From assembly GCF_018228765.1 (NCBI RefSeq), contig NZ_CP073695.1:1550001-1614000 (forward strand): a stretch of DNA of 64,000 bases. The letters run 5' to 3'. Under the pieces are notes generated by a model, which made no database searches, was not told the DNA's origin, and saw only the letters and a program-made list of their open reading frames with translations. The translations under genes and the position numbers were made by a program. This DNA is from Halorubrum ruber. Its GTDB lineage: Archaea > Halobacteriota > Halobacteria > Halobacteriales > Haloferacaceae. Within the stretch, counting starts at the first letter, position 1. Every line of letters starts with the position of its first letter. Below are positions 1-9,170 of this stretch, in pieces.

Positions 1-489
1 CGCCTCCCCGAGACGCCCGCCGACCGAGAGATCGAGGGCCGCGCGAGCCGCGCGGAAGTCCTCGATTGGTGGGACGAGCGGTTCGGGATCGAGAAAGAGG
101 TGTTCGAGGAATACAGCTTCTGGGAGAAGGGGGCGGGGAAGATCTGGATCTTCAACGGCGAGGCGACCGACCCGAGCGAGGTGGAGGCTGTCGGAATGAC
201 GTTCCTCCGGACGCGGCAGGAGCACTGGAAGCCGACCGGGCGTGCGGTCTCGCGGTTCGGATCGCGCGCGACGAAGAACGTGATCGAACTGGATCCGGCG
301 CAAGCGGCTACCTTCGCGGCGGGGGATGATCAGGACATCCCCGAGTGGGACGGCGACTGGGGATACCTGATCGCGACTCACGAGGTTGCTGGTGAACGCG
401 TGCCGATCGGGGTGGGGCTGTATTTATACGACGAACTGCGCTCCGTGGTCCCGAAGGGCAGTCGGGCCGACCTGCCCGTCGTGGAGTGA
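1..489 (+). CDS. C-terminal part of a DUF7122-like / RsmF-type PUA-like RNA-binding protein (5' end outside window)
   Basis: An open frame runs from base 1 to a TGA at 487-489, so only about 162 C-terminal residues are visible. Late in the frame, WDGDWGYLIATHEV and PIGVGLYLYDELRSVVPKG resemble the PUA-like RNA-binding tail found in, or next to, archaeal NOL1/NOP2/Sun RNA cytosine-C5 methyltransferases (DUF7122 in haloarchaea). The methyltransferase catalytic cysteines would lie upstream, if present at all. The start cannot be seen. An ATG at 100 is internal, because the same frame continues upstream with good codon bias. Function is inferred from family resemblance only. Confidence 0.6.
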   Translation, partial: RLPETPADREIEGRASRAEVLDWWDERFGIEKEVFEEYSFWEKGAGKIWIFNGEATDPSEVEAVGMTFLRTRQEHWKPTGRAVSRFGSRATKNVIELDPAQAATFAAGDDQDIPEWDGDWGYLIATHEVAGERVPIGVGLYLYDELRSVVPKGSRADLPVVE

Positions 490-518
490 CGGATCGCGTT
501 CGCACGTCGATTTACTAC

Positions 519-742
519 TTATAAATGGCTGATCGCGGATCGGCGGAGAACACCTCCAAAGCCATAGCCGCTCGCTTATAAATGGCTGATCGCGGATCGA
601 CGGCGAACACCGCCAAAGCCCCAGCCGCTCGCTTATAAATGGCTGATCGCGGATCGACGGCGAACACCGCCAAAGCCCCAGCCGCTCGCTTATAAATGGC
701 TGATCGCGGATCGACGGCGAACACCGCCAAAGCCCCAGCCGC
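519..742 (+). repeat. 57-bp tandem repeat, about 3.9 units
   Basis: Units begin at 519, 576, 633 and 690, a period of exactly 57. Each starts TTATAAATGGCTGATCGCGG and ends in the box CCAAAGCCCCAGCC. Units 2 and 3 are identical. Unit 1 differs in a few bases, including a GGAG/CTCC pair replaced by GGCG/CGCC in the others, which keeps a small stem. The last unit runs directly into the large hairpin of the dispersed element. The TTATAAAT core resembles a haloarchaeal TATA box, so each unit could act as a promoter. Confidence 0.95.
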
Positions 743-992
743 GAGGCCGCCGTACGCTCGTTGCGCTCCTCAGTCGCTCGCTTCGCTCGCTCCCTCCGGT
801 GCTTACGTCGCCTACGGCGGCCTCGCGGCTGCCCCTTTGAGTCCCACCCGCCCGCACAGCGACCGCACCTCACGCCTCCCCAGCCTCGTCAGTCGCCGTC
901 GCTTCGCTCCGGCGACTGACTCCCTCGCACGCGCTCCTCGCGGTCGCCGGGGGCGACCGCTCGGAGGCGCGCGCCACCGCATCGGTTTAAAT
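519..992 (+). repeat. Dispersed three-hairpin element, copy 1
   Basis: The order is the 57-bp units, then hairpin H1 with arms 738-754 and 813-829 (17 bp perfect), a conserved TGCCCCTTTGAGTCCC box, H2 with arms 888-898 and 910-920 (11 bp), H3 with arms 941-948 and 952-959, the box CGCGCCACCGC, and a TTTAAAT end near 986-992. The same order occurs in three other places in the window. It fills the space between two genes, and no protein is supported in it. Confidence 0.9.
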
Positions 993-995
993 AGC

Positions 996-2513
996 TTATT
1001 CCGATTTCTCCCGAACTGTCCCGCCGCCGAGCCCCTCCCACTCGACCCGATAGCCGAGCCGCGAGAGCGCGGCGCTCGCGTCGTCGACGCCGTACTCGTC
1101 GAGGGTCGCTTCGGCCTCCGAGAGCGCCATCCCGGCCTCGATTTCCTCGGCGAGCGTCTCTATCACCGCCGGCCGCACGAGCGTCCGCCCGATTCGCTCG
1201 TGGTCGGGGAACGACTTGTCCGCTAGCGCCTCGACGCTCACGCCGCGCTCGTCAGCGAGGTTGTCAAGGCCGATGGCGTCGGCGTCGGGCGAGAGGGTGT
1301 CGGGGAGGTCGGCGGCCGCGTCCGCGACGAACTCGGCCTCGTACTCGCGGAGCACGTCGACGACGTCCTTCACGCGCACCGTCCCGGAGTAGGTGACGAC
1401 GCGGTGGTCGCGGGCCGCGATCTCCTCGCCGACGCCGAGGCTCTCGTCGACGGCCACGAGGAGGTCAACGTCCTCCACGTCCGCGAGCTGGCCGAGCTTC
1501 TTTTCGACGTACTCGGGCGTCCAGAAGCCCATCACCTCGAAGAAGAGCCTGAAGTCGGCATGGTCGTAGTCGAAGGCGAAGTCCGGGATCATCACGCTCG
1601 CGCCGGTTTCGAGCGGCTCCGGCTCGCGAACCAGGGTCCAGTCGAGGTCGAGCCCGCGGACGCGCCCGGCGAAGTCTGCCTCGACCCCGCTGTCGAAGTC
1701 GGGCTCCGCGACGGGCTCAACGTCGGGCACCGTCACGTCGCCGTCCGAGAGGCGCATCGTGCGCTCGCGGCCGCGGTCGTCGATCGTCGCCTCAAGCGAC
1801 CACTCCGCCGACTCCGCGGCCGTCCGGAGCAGCCGCGCGAAGGCGGTCCCGTAGCGTCGCGTGCGCGAGAACAGCCGGTCCGGGCCGGTGACGACGAGCT
1901 CGCGGCCCTCCGGCGTCTTCTCGACCTCGTACATCAGTCGGAGTCGCTTGACGGCGGAGACGAGCCGTTTCGGGTCGTTCGACCGCACGCGGACCTCGGT
2001 GGCGTCGAACAGCGCGGTCTGGGCCAAGGAGAGGTCGTACTGCGCCAAGAGCGCGTCCGGGTCCCACCGCACGTCGGCGTCGACGAGGACCTGCTCGACG
2101 TCGCGGTCGGCGTACAGCGAGGCGTCCACCGCCTCGGACTCGATCCCGAGCGCGTCGGCCGCGCGCTCGACCGCGACCTCCCGCTCCGCCTCGCTCGCGA
2201 CGCCGATCGCCTCCGCCGCCTCGAACGCGGCCCGGCGGACGCGACGCGGCGGGACCGGCGCGCGCGTCTCGAACTCGCACTCGCGCTCGACGAGCGCCGC
2301 GAGCCCGCGGACGAGCTTGAAGTCGCCGTTCCGCGCGGCGGCGTCGGCCTCCAGCTCCGCCAGCGCGTCGTCGAGGTCGCCGCGCCGCTCGCCGACGTGC
2401 GACTCGAACGCCCCGAGGACGCGGGCCGCGAGCGGACGGTGTTCCCGGCCGGTGAACTGCGGGCGGTAGCCGCCGCCCGCCCGGGAGACGCGCAGGAGGT
2501 CCTTCCGTAGCAC
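996..2513 (-). CDS. bax1: Bax1-type nuclease (DUF790 family), XPB partner
   Basis: This 505-residue protein matches the DUF790/Bax1 family, an archaeal structure-specific endonuclease that binds the XPB helicase in DNA repair. The nuclease core is visible near residues 306-340: MIPDF with D311, FFEVMGFWTPEY with E326, then KK at 338-339. This is a PD-(D/E)xK-like arrangement. The start MLRKDLL fits the family N-terminus. In many archaea bax1 is beside the xpb helicase gene. Here the upstream neighbour is a dispersed repeat followed by elp3, so any XPB partner is not adjacent. The nuclease role is family knowledge, while the motif is seen directly. Confidence 0.88.
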   Translation of the reverse strand: MLRKDLLRVSRAGGGYRPQFTGREHRPLAARVLGAFESHVGERRGDLDDALAELEADAAARNGDFKLVRGLAALVERECEFETRAPVPPRRVRRAAFEAAEAIGVASEAEREVAVERAADALGIESEAVDASLYADRDVEQVLVDADVRWDPDALLAQYDLSLAQTALFDATEVRVRSNDPKRLVSAVKRLRLMYEVEKTPEGRELVVTGPDRLFSRTRRYGTAFARLLRTAAESAEWSLEATIDDRGRERTMRLSDGDVTVPDVEPVAEPDFDSGVEADFAGRVRGLDLDWTLVREPEPLETGASVMIPDFAFDYDHADFRLFFEVMGFWTPEYVEKKLGQLADVEDVDLLVAVDESLGVGEEIAARDHRVVTYSGTVRVKDVVDVLREYEAEFVADAAADLPDTLSPDADAIGLDNLADERGVSVEALADKSFPDHERIGRTLVRPAVIETLAEEIEAGMALSEAEATLDEYGVDDASAALSRLGYRVEWEGLGGGTVREKSE

Positions 2514-2570
2514 GAGGCGGGGTACGCTGCGCCCGGCCTAAAACGAGCGGGTTCGGTTCCAACCCCCGAA

Positions 2571-2918
2571 CCTGTGGTCGCGGTGGCGCGTGCCCGCGAG
2601 GCCGCATCGCGGCCGAGCGGCACGCGCGAGGGAGTCGGCGGCGACCGTCGGGAGCCGCCGACGAGGCTGGGGAGGCGCGAGGTGCGGTGCGGTCGCGGGG
2701 CTGTGCGGGGCGGGATTCAAAGGGGCAGCCGCGAGGAGACCGTAGGCGACGCAAGCACCGCAGCGAAGGAACGGAGTGACTGAGCGAGGAGCACAGCGAG
2801 CGTACGGTCTCCTCGTGGCTGGGGCTTTGGAGGTGTTCGCGGCCGATCTACGGTTAGTCATCTGTAGCCGAGCGACTGGGGCTTCGGTGGTGTCGCTCGC
2901 CGAGTTGTCTGATTTAAA
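2571..2918 (-). repeat. Dispersed three-hairpin element, copy 2 (minus orientation)
   Basis: The element lies reversed relative to copies 1 and 3. H1 arms are at 2728-2744 and 2803-2819, complementary at 16 of 17 positions, with a different sequence from the other copies. H2 (arms containing GTCGGCGGC and GCCGCCGAC) and a short H3 (GGCCGC and GCGGCC) lie before 2700. The 57-bp unit side (2820-2918) is degraded: one good unit plus one diverged unit ending in TTTAAA. It occupies most of the gap between bax1 and elp3. The remaining 2919-3087 holds only the elp3 upstream region. Confidence 0.85.
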
Positions 2919-3087
2919 CCCCTGTACAGCCGATCGGCCGAGGGGTTGGAGTTCGTTTCGTCGAGGCGGGAGACGAGGTGTCGTGTGCTCGGATCCGTGG
3001 TACCGACTCTCGCTCTGCTGCCGACGCGCACCCCTCTCACGTATTGGTGCGACACGCTTAACTCCGAAACCCGTCGATCGGAGCGTA

Positions 3088-4821
3088 ATGAGTACCGACG
3101 CGGCGGGCGACGCCGAGTCCGACGACGCCGCCGGAGACGCCGACCCCGCTGACTCCGAGGCGTTCGTCCGCACCTGCGAACACCTCGTCGACCGCATCCT
3201 CGACGGGGAAATCAAGCGCGACGACCTCGAACGCGCCAAGCTCGACGCCTGCTCGGAGTTCGGCTCGCCGAAGGTGCCGAAGAACACCGAGATCCTCGAC
3301 CACGCGCCCGCCGAACACCGCGACGACGTGATCGAGGTGGTCCAGCGGAAGCCCGTCCGGACCGCCTCGGGCGTCTCGCCCGTCGCGATCATGACCTCGC
3401 CGGAGCTGTGTCCGCACGGGAAGTGCCTCTACTGTCCCGGCGGGCCGGCCTCGGAGTTCTCCTCGGCGCAGTCGTACACGGGCCACGAGCCGGCCGCCGC
3501 CCGCGGCGAGCAGAACGACTACGACCCGTACGGGCAGGTCACGCTCCGGCTCGAACAGCTCCGGAAGATCGGGCACCCGGTCGACAAGGTCGAGCTAATC
3601 TTGATGGGCGGGACGATGACGGCCCGCTCGCACGACTACCAGGAGTGGTTCGTCAAGCGCGCGCTGCAGGCGATGAACGACTACGACCTCGACAAGGAGC
3701 CGGAGCCGGCCGAGGGGGAGTCGTTCGCGCCGGACCCCGAGGCGACCGAGTTCGAGTACCTCGAGGACGTGATCGCCGAAAACGAGACCAACGAGATCCG
3801 CAACATCGGCACTACCTTCGAGACGAAGCCCGACTGGTGTGACCCGGAGCAGATCGACCGGATGCTCGATCTCGGCGGCACGAAGGTCGAGGTCGGCGTC
3901 CAGACCACCTACGAGCGCATCAACCGCGAGATGCACCGCGGGCATGGTAACGAGGCCTCCCGCAACGCGAACCGCCGCCTGCGCGACGCCGCGTTCAAGG
4001 TCGGCTTCCACATGATGCCGGGCCAGCCGGGGATGACCCGCGAGATGTGCCTGGAGGACTTCCGGCAGCTGTTCGAGAACCCGGACTGGCGCCCCGACTA
4101 CCTGAAGATATACCCCACCCTCGTCGTCGAGGGGACCCGCGTGTACGACCGCTGGCGCCGCGACGACTTCGACCCGCTCACGAGCGAGGAGGCGGCCGAC
4201 CTCGTCGCCGACGCCATGGACCACATCCCGAAGTACACGCGGCTCCAGCGCGTCCAGCGCGACATCCCCGCGGACTTCATCGACGCGGGCGTCCAGAAGT
4301 CGAACCTCCGCCAGCTCGCGGCCCAGCGCGCCGAGGAGAAGGGGATCGTCCAGCGCGACGTCCGCGCCCGGGAGGTCGGGCACAACGACGCCGATCCGGA
4401 CCCCGACGACGTCGAACTCGACGTGCTCACCTACGAGGCCGGCGGCGGCACCGAGCACTTCATCTCCTTCGAGGACCCGGTCCGCGACCTGCTCGTCGGC
4501 TTCTGTCGCCTGCGGTTCCCCTCCTTCGCCCCGGACCAGCCCGGCGCGCCGGGCACCGAGGGCGACCCGATCCGCCCGGAGCTCGAAGACGCCGCCTTGG
4601 TCCGCGAGCTCCACGTGTACGGCAACGAGGTCGGCATCGGCGGCGACGGCGACTGGCAGCATCAGGGGTACGGGACGAAGCTCTTAGAACGCGCCGAGGA
4701 ACTGTCCCGCGACGCCGGCTACGAGAAAATCGCGGTCATCTCCGGCATCGGCGCCCGCGAGTACTACCGGAACAAGCTCGGCTACCGACAGGACGGGCCG
4801 TACGTGTCGAAGCGATTGTAG
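3088..4821 (+). CDS. elp3: Elp3, tRNA U34 carboxymethyl-modification enzyme (radical SAM / GNAT)
   Basis: This 577-residue protein matches archaeal Elp3, which makes the cm5-type side chain at tRNA wobble uridine 34 from acetyl-CoA. The radical-SAM cluster motif CPHGKCLYCPGG lies at residues 108-119 (C108, C113, C116). The C-terminal GNAT acetyltransferase domain carries HQGYGTKLLERAEE. The frame is open further upstream into the repeat, but ATG 3088 (MSTDAAGDAES) is chosen because it gives the usual length and the upstream part is repeat DNA. It is transcribed divergently from bax1. Confidence 0.95.
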   Translation: MSTDAAGDAESDDAAGDADPADSEAFVRTCEHLVDRILDGEIKRDDLERAKLDACSEFGSPKVPKNTEILDHAPAEHRDDVIEVVQRKPVRTASGVSPVAIMTSPELCPHGKCLYCPGGPASEFSSAQSYTGHEPAAARGEQNDYDPYGQVTLRLEQLRKIGHPVDKVELILMGGTMTARSHDYQEWFVKRALQAMNDYDLDKEPEPAEGESFAPDPEATEFEYLEDVIAENETNEIRNIGTTFETKPDWCDPEQIDRMLDLGGTKVEVGVQTTYERINREMHRGHGNEASRNANRRLRDAAFKVGFHMMPGQPGMTREMCLEDFRQLFENPDWRPDYLKIYPTLVVEGTRVYDRWRRDDFDPLTSEEAADLVADAMDHIPKYTRLQRVQRDIPADFIDAGVQKSNLRQLAAQRAEEKGIVQRDVRAREVGHNDADPDPDDVELDVLTYEAGGGTEHFISFEDPVRDLLVGFCRLRFPSFAPDQPGAPGTEGDPIRPELEDAALVRELHVYGNEVGIGGDGDWQHQGYGTKLLERAEELSRDAGYEKIAVISGIGAREYYRNKLGYRQDGPYVSKRL

Positions 4822-4851
4822 CCCCCAAAATCGGGGTTCGGTGACCGGCGC

Positions 4852-6183
4852 TCAGAGTGCGTCGACGACGTTGAGGTAGCCGGCGCCGTAGTACTCCTTC
4901 CCGTAGTCGTCGGGCACCTCGGCGGCCTTCTTCAGCGCGGCCTCGACCTGGTTCGCGTTGTAATCCGGATTCGCCGATTTGACGAGGGCCGCCGCGCCCG
5001 CGACGTTCGGCGCCGCCATCGAGGTTCCGGCCTTCCAGCCGTATCCTGGGACCTGCTCTGATTCGCCGTCCTCGTCTGTTTCTACCGAGAACACCGTGTT
5101 GAACACGAGGTCGTACGCGTACGCCGGGACGCCACCGACCGGATCCCCTATGGAGAGATCGTAGTCGCCGCCGGGAGCGCCCAGCGTGACCGCGTTGGTC
5201 CCGTAGTTGGTGTAGACCGCCGGGCTCTCCGCGGGGCTGTTCACGTCGTCGAGGTCGAACGAGAGGCCGTAGCCGATCGGGCCGGTAGAGGCGACCGACA
5301 CCGCCTGCGCGCCCTCGTTCGGGAGGCTGATGAGGTTCTTATCGTGCTGGAGATCGGCGCTGTCGTTGCCGGCAGCGATGACGAGCAGCGTCCCCTCCTT
5401 ATTTGCGTACGTCATCGCGCTGTTGAGGACCTTTCCGTAGAACTGCCCGTTCGCCTGTCGCGGCACGGGATACGCCCCCAGCGAGAGGTTCGCCACGTCC
5501 GCGTCGATGTTCGCGCTGTAGACGACCGCCGCGAGGATGTCACCGAACGACGCACCGTCTCCCGCCGAGAACACCCGACAGTCGACGAGGTCGGTCTTCG
5601 GGGCGGTCCCGTTGACACCGGTCCCGCCGCCGTTGTCCGCGGCGACGATACCGGCGACGTGCGTCCCGTGATCGTCGCCGCCGACGGGGTTGTGGTCGCC
5701 GCCGTCGTCGGTGAAGTTCCGGGAGAGGTCGAGGTTCAGGGGTCCCTCCAGATCGGGGTGCGTTTCGAGTACGCCCGAGTCGATTACGGCGACCCGTGTC
5801 CCTTCGCCTTCGGTTGTCTCGTGAGCTTCTGGGACGTTTTGGTCGATTTTGTCCCACTGTAGGACATCGTTGGGGCCCTCGTAGTCGGCCTCATCGAGCG
5901 TTGGAACGTCGTCGTTCACGCCCGGCGAGTCGAGTTCGATCTGTACGTCCGCCTCGTAGCTCTTGACCGACCGCTTTACCGCCGACTCGTCGCCTCGGAC
6001 GACAGAGTAGTTGATCCCGGGCATCTCGTGGACGACCGTCAGGTCGCTCAGGTCGGCCTTGCCCTTCGTCGAGACGATGAACCGATCGGTCCGCTCCGCG
6101 GCCGTGACCGTCGTTCCGGCCGCTATCCCGCCGATCAGCGATCCGCTCACCTTGAGAACGTCACGCTTGGTAACGTTGAGCAT
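4852..6183 (-). CDS. Halolysin-like secreted subtilisin-family serine protease (S8)
   Basis: The 443-residue protein has the full subtilase triad: D135 in VAVIDSG, H172 in DHGTHVAGIVAA and S388 in GTSMAAPNVAG, with oxyanion Asn near 273 (AAGND). The N-terminus TKRDVLKVSGSLIGG followed by a hydrophobic run is a Tat-like signal, with KR instead of the canonical RR. Residues about 35-90 look like an I9-type propeptide. It ends shortly after the catalytic domain, so the C-terminal extension of classical halolysins is absent. It probably digests extracellular protein. It is divergent from rqcH. Confidence 0.92.
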   Translation of the reverse strand: MLNVTKRDVLKVSGSLIGGIAAGTTVTAAERTDRFIVSTKGKADLSDLTVVHEMPGINYSVVRGDESAVKRSVKSYEADVQIELDSPGVNDDVPTLDEADYEGPNDVLQWDKIDQNVPEAHETTEGEGTRVAVIDSGVLETHPDLEGPLNLDLSRNFTDDGGDHNPVGGDDHGTHVAGIVAADNGGGTGVNGTAPKTDLVDCRVFSAGDGASFGDILAAVVYSANIDADVANLSLGAYPVPRQANGQFYGKVLNSAMTYANKEGTLLVIAAGNDSADLQHDKNLISLPNEGAQAVSVASTGPIGYGLSFDLDDVNSPAESPAVYTNYGTNAVTLGAPGGDYDLSIGDPVGGVPAYAYDLVFNTVFSVETDEDGESEQVPGYGWKAGTSMAAPNVAGAAALVKSANPDYNANQVEAALKKAAEVPDDYGKEYYGAGYLNVVDAL

Positions 6184-6337
6184 ATGAGCGTTGATTGTAC
6201 CAAATTAACATATAATTTTCTCACAACTCTTATGTAGGATAATATCAACTGCGGCGCGAAATCGCGCTGGTGTCCGCAACGCCTGGCTCGCTGCCACAAC
6301 GACACGCCTTTTTCCGGCCCGCCGGTTGCTATGGAGT
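6184..6337. promoter_or_regulatory. Divergent promoter region, subtilase / rqcH
   Basis: The region is AT-rich compared with its surroundings. On the minus strand a TATA-like AATTATATG (6209-6217) lies about 28 nt before the subtilase start. On the plus strand a T-rich stretch at about 6308-6315 lies about 25-30 nt before the rqcH ATG. Both are consistent with short or leaderless transcripts. Confidence 0.5.
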
Positions 6338-8527
6338 ATGGACCAGAAGCGGGAGCTGTCGAGCATCGACCTCGCCGCGCTCGTCACCGAGCTGAATCGG
6401 TACGAGGGCGCGAAGGTCGACAAGGCGTACCTCTACGACGACGACCTGCTCCGGCTGAAGCTGCGCGACTTCGACCGCGGCCGCGTCGAGCTCATGATCG
6501 AGGTCGGGGACATCAAACGGGCGCACGCCGCGGACCCAGACCACGTCGCGGACGCGCCGGGGCGCCCGCCGAACTTCGCGAAGATGCTGCGGAACCGGCT
6601 GTCGGGCGCCGACTTCGCGGGCGTCGAGCAGTACGAGTTCGACCGCATCCTCACCTTCGAGTTCGAGCGCGAGGACCAGAACACGACGCTCGTCGCGGAG
6701 CTGTTCGGCCAGGGCAACGTCGCCGCGCTCGACGAGACGGGCGAGGTGATCGGGGCGCTGTCGACGGTGCGGCTCAAGTCCCGCACCGTTGCGCCCGGCT
6801 CGCAGTACGAGTACCCGGCCTCGCGGCTCAACCCGCTCGACGTGAGCCGCGGCGCCTTCGACCGCCACATGCGCGAGTCGGACAGCGACGTCGTCCGGAC
6901 GCTCGCCACGCAGCTGAACCTCGGCGGCCTGTACGCCGAGGAGGTGTGTACCCGGGCCGGCGTGCCGAAGGAGACGCCGATCGAGGAGGCGACCGACGAC
7001 CAGCTCGGGGCGCTCCACGACGCGCTCGCCCGGATCGACGAGCGGCTCCGCTCGGGCGACGTCGACCCCCGCGTGTACGAGGAGGAACTGTCCGGCGACG
7101 AGGCGGACGACCGCGACCCCCGCGTCGTCGACGTGACGCCGTTCCCGCTCGCCGAGCACGAGGGCCTGCCGAGCGTCGGGTTCGACTCCTTCAACGCCGC
7201 CGTCGACGAGTACTTCCACCGGCTGGGGAGCGAGGAGACCGACGACGGCGAGGCTCCGGCGGACGCGAGCGCATCCCGCCCGGACTTCGAGGAGGAAATC
7301 GCCAAACAGGAGCGGATCATCGAACAGCAGAAGGGAGCGATCGAAGGGTTCGAGGAGCAGGCGCAGGCGGAGCGGGAGCGCGCGGAGCTGCTGTACGCCC
7401 ACTACGACCTCGTCGACGAGGTGATCTCGACGGTGCGCGAGGCCCGCGCAAACGAGGTGCCGTGGGACGAGATAGCCGAGACCCTCGACGCCGGCGCGGA
7501 GCGAGGCATTCCGGCCGCTGAGGCGGTCGTCGACGTCAACGGCGGCGAGGGCACGGTGACGGTCGAGCTCGAAGAGGAGGGCGACGACGGGGGGACGGTG
7601 ACGGTCGAACTCGACGCGAGCGAGGGCGTCGAGGTCAACGCCGACCGCCTCTACCGGGAGGCGAAGCGCGTCGAGGAGAAGAAGGCGGGCGCGCAGGAGG
7701 CGATCGAGTCGACCCGTGAGGAGCTGGAGGCCGTCAAAGAGCGCAAGCGGGAGTGGGAGGAGCAGCAGGCGGCCGACGACGGAGGTGATGGCGACGGGGG
7801 GAACGGCGAGGACGAGGAGGACGACGAGGAGTACGAGACGGACTGGCTTGCCCGCTCCTCGATCCCGATCCGGAGCCCGGACGACTGGTTCGAGCGGTTC
7901 CGCTGGTTCCACACCTCCACCGGCTACCTCGTCATCGGCGGGCGCAACGCCGACCAGAACGAGGAGCTGGTGAAGAAGTACATGGGGAAACACGACCGGT
8001 TCTTCCACACGCAGGCGCACGGGGGGCCGGTGACCCTGTTGAAGGCGTCCGGTCCGTCGGAGTCGGCCGACCCGGTCGATTTCTCGGAGGAGACGCTGCG
8101 GGAGGCCGCCCAGTTCGCCGTCTCGTACTCGTCGGACTGGAAGGACGGCCGCGGCGCGGGCGACGCGTACATGGTCGAGCCTGACCAGGTGTCGAAGACG
8201 CCCGAGAGCGGCGAGTACATCGAGAAGGGGAGCTTCGTGATCCGCGGCGACCGCACCTACTTCGAGGACGTCGCCTGCCGGATCGCGGTCGGCGTCCAGT
8301 GTGAGCCGGTCACCCGCGCCATCGGCGGGCCGCCGTCGGCGATCGTCGATCGCGCGGCCGCGCACATCACCTTCGAGCCGGGGATGTACGCGCAGAACGA
8401 CGCCGCGATGATGGCCTACCGGAACCTCAAAAAGCGGTTCAACGACCAGTCGTTCGTCCGCAAGGTTGCCAGCGCGGACCAGCTTCAGGAGTTCCTCCCA
8501 CCGGGCGGCTCTGACATCGTCGACTGA
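6338..8527 (+). CDS. rqcH: RqcH / Rqc2 (NEMF) ribosome rescue factor
   Basis: This 729-residue protein has the NFACT layout: an N-terminal domain (MDQKRELSSIDLAALVTEL..., later RPPNFAKMLRNRLSG), a helix-hairpin-helix region, a long charged coiled coil, and the C-terminal NFACT-R domain (WFRWFHTSTGYLVIGGRNADQNE...HDRFFHTQAHGGP). Family members bind obstructed large ribosomal subunits with peptidyl-tRNA and promote nascent-chain tailing. ATG 6338 is preferred over an in-frame TTG 12 nt upstream, because MDQKRELSS is the conserved start. An acidic linker of D and E residues near 480-510 is typical of haloarchaea. Confidence 0.93.
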   Translation: MDQKRELSSIDLAALVTELNRYEGAKVDKAYLYDDDLLRLKLRDFDRGRVELMIEVGDIKRAHAADPDHVADAPGRPPNFAKMLRNRLSGADFAGVEQYEFDRILTFEFEREDQNTTLVAELFGQGNVAALDETGEVIGALSTVRLKSRTVAPGSQYEYPASRLNPLDVSRGAFDRHMRESDSDVVRTLATQLNLGGLYAEEVCTRAGVPKETPIEEATDDQLGALHDALARIDERLRSGDVDPRVYEEELSGDEADDRDPRVVDVTPFPLAEHEGLPSVGFDSFNAAVDEYFHRLGSEETDDGEAPADASASRPDFEEEIAKQERIIEQQKGAIEGFEEQAQAERERAELLYAHYDLVDEVISTVREARANEVPWDEIAETLDAGAERGIPAAEAVVDVNGGEGTVTVELEEEGDDGGTVTVELDASEGVEVNADRLYREAKRVEEKKAGAQEAIESTREELEAVKERKREWEEQQAADDGGDGDGGNGEDEEDDEEYETDWLARSSIPIRSPDDWFERFRWFHTSTGYLVIGGRNADQNEELVKKYMGKHDRFFHTQAHGGPVTLLKASGPSESADPVDFSEETLREAAQFAVSYSSDWKDGRGAGDAYMVEPDQVSKTPESGEYIEKGSFVIRGDRTYFEDVACRIAVGVQCEPVTRAIGGPPSAIVDRAAAHITFEPGMYAQNDAAMMAYRNLKKRFNDQSFVRKVASADQLQEFLPPGGSDIVD

Positions 8528-8637
8528 GGCTCGTCGTCGGCTGGGGCTCGTCGGCAGCGAGGCCCCGTCGTCGACCGTGGATCGACTCCCCTCTCCCGAG
8601 CGCGACGTTTTCAAGCCTTGGCGACCGAGGCGGAGCC

Positions 8638-9030
8638 ATGAGCTTCGAATCGCTGCCGGAGGGGTGGCGGGTGTGGAACGAGGAGCCCAGCGGGCGGGCG
8701 ATCCTCGTCTACCGCCCCGACGTCTTCGGGAGCGGCGACCTCCCCGACGAGTGTCTCCCGACTATCTACCTGACGAACGGCGCTCGGAACGCGCGTCCCG
8801 GCTCCGGTCAGTACGCGACCGAGGAGTGGCACGTCGTTCTCTTCTTGGAGCCCGAGGTCGAGGCTGTCTCTGAGACCTACGAGAGCCGCGAGGCGGGCGC
8901 GGCCGGCGCGGTCGACGTCGCCGAGCGGTTCGTCGCGGGCGAGGTGGACTACCGGGGCGCGTATCAGGTGCCGCGGGAGGACTACTTCACGCGCCTCGAC
9001 GAGTTCGTCGGCGGCGAGGAGCCGGCGTGA
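8638..9030 (+). CDS. DUF5820 family protein
   Basis: A small soluble acidic protein of 130 residues that begins MSFESLPEGWRVWNEEPSGRAILVYRPDVF. I recognise this as the haloarchaeal DUF5820 family. There is no signal peptide or membrane segment, and no catalytic motif is visible. It lies 110 bp after rqcH on the same strand and 140 bp before purF. Function is unknown. Confidence 0.75.
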   Translation: MSFESLPEGWRVWNEEPSGRAILVYRPDVFGSGDLPDECLPTIYLTNGARNARPGSGQYATEEWHVVLFLEPEVEAVSETYESREAGAAGAVDVAERFVAGEVDYRGAYQVPREDYFTRLDEFVGGEEPA

Positions 9031-9138
9031 GCGGCGGCGGTCGAACCGCGTGACCGCGCGGCGACGCGAGGGCGTTTGTATCCACGATTACGCATAACTC
9101 GGCCCAACGTAGCGGCCGATACGCCACGAACACGAGGA

Positions 9139-9146
9139 TTTTTATC
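9139..9146 (+). promoter_or_regulatory. TATA box of purF
   Basis: The sequence TTTTTATC is centred about 28 nt before the purF ATG at 9171. That is the spacing of leaderless haloarchaeal promoters. Confidence 0.5.
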
Positions 9147-9170
9147 GCCGCCCGCCCCACCGTCGCGTAC

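Noticed and set aside
515-730. Open frame across the 57-bp units encoding a repeated peptide like GALAVFAVDPRSAIYK
   Set aside because: 57 is a multiple of 3, so a frame stays open, and all copies can be read as a similar peptide. But no start or stop is shared, copy 3 has an in-frame stop just upstream, and base changes are not concentrated at third positions. Structure explains the conservation better.
519-742. CRISPR array
   Set aside because: The repeats are contiguous 57-bp units without unique spacers, and no cas gene is nearby.
2776-3087. Upstream extension of elp3 through repeat DNA
   Set aside because: The frame is open, but the DNA belongs to element copy 2 and Elp3 proteins start near ATG 3088.
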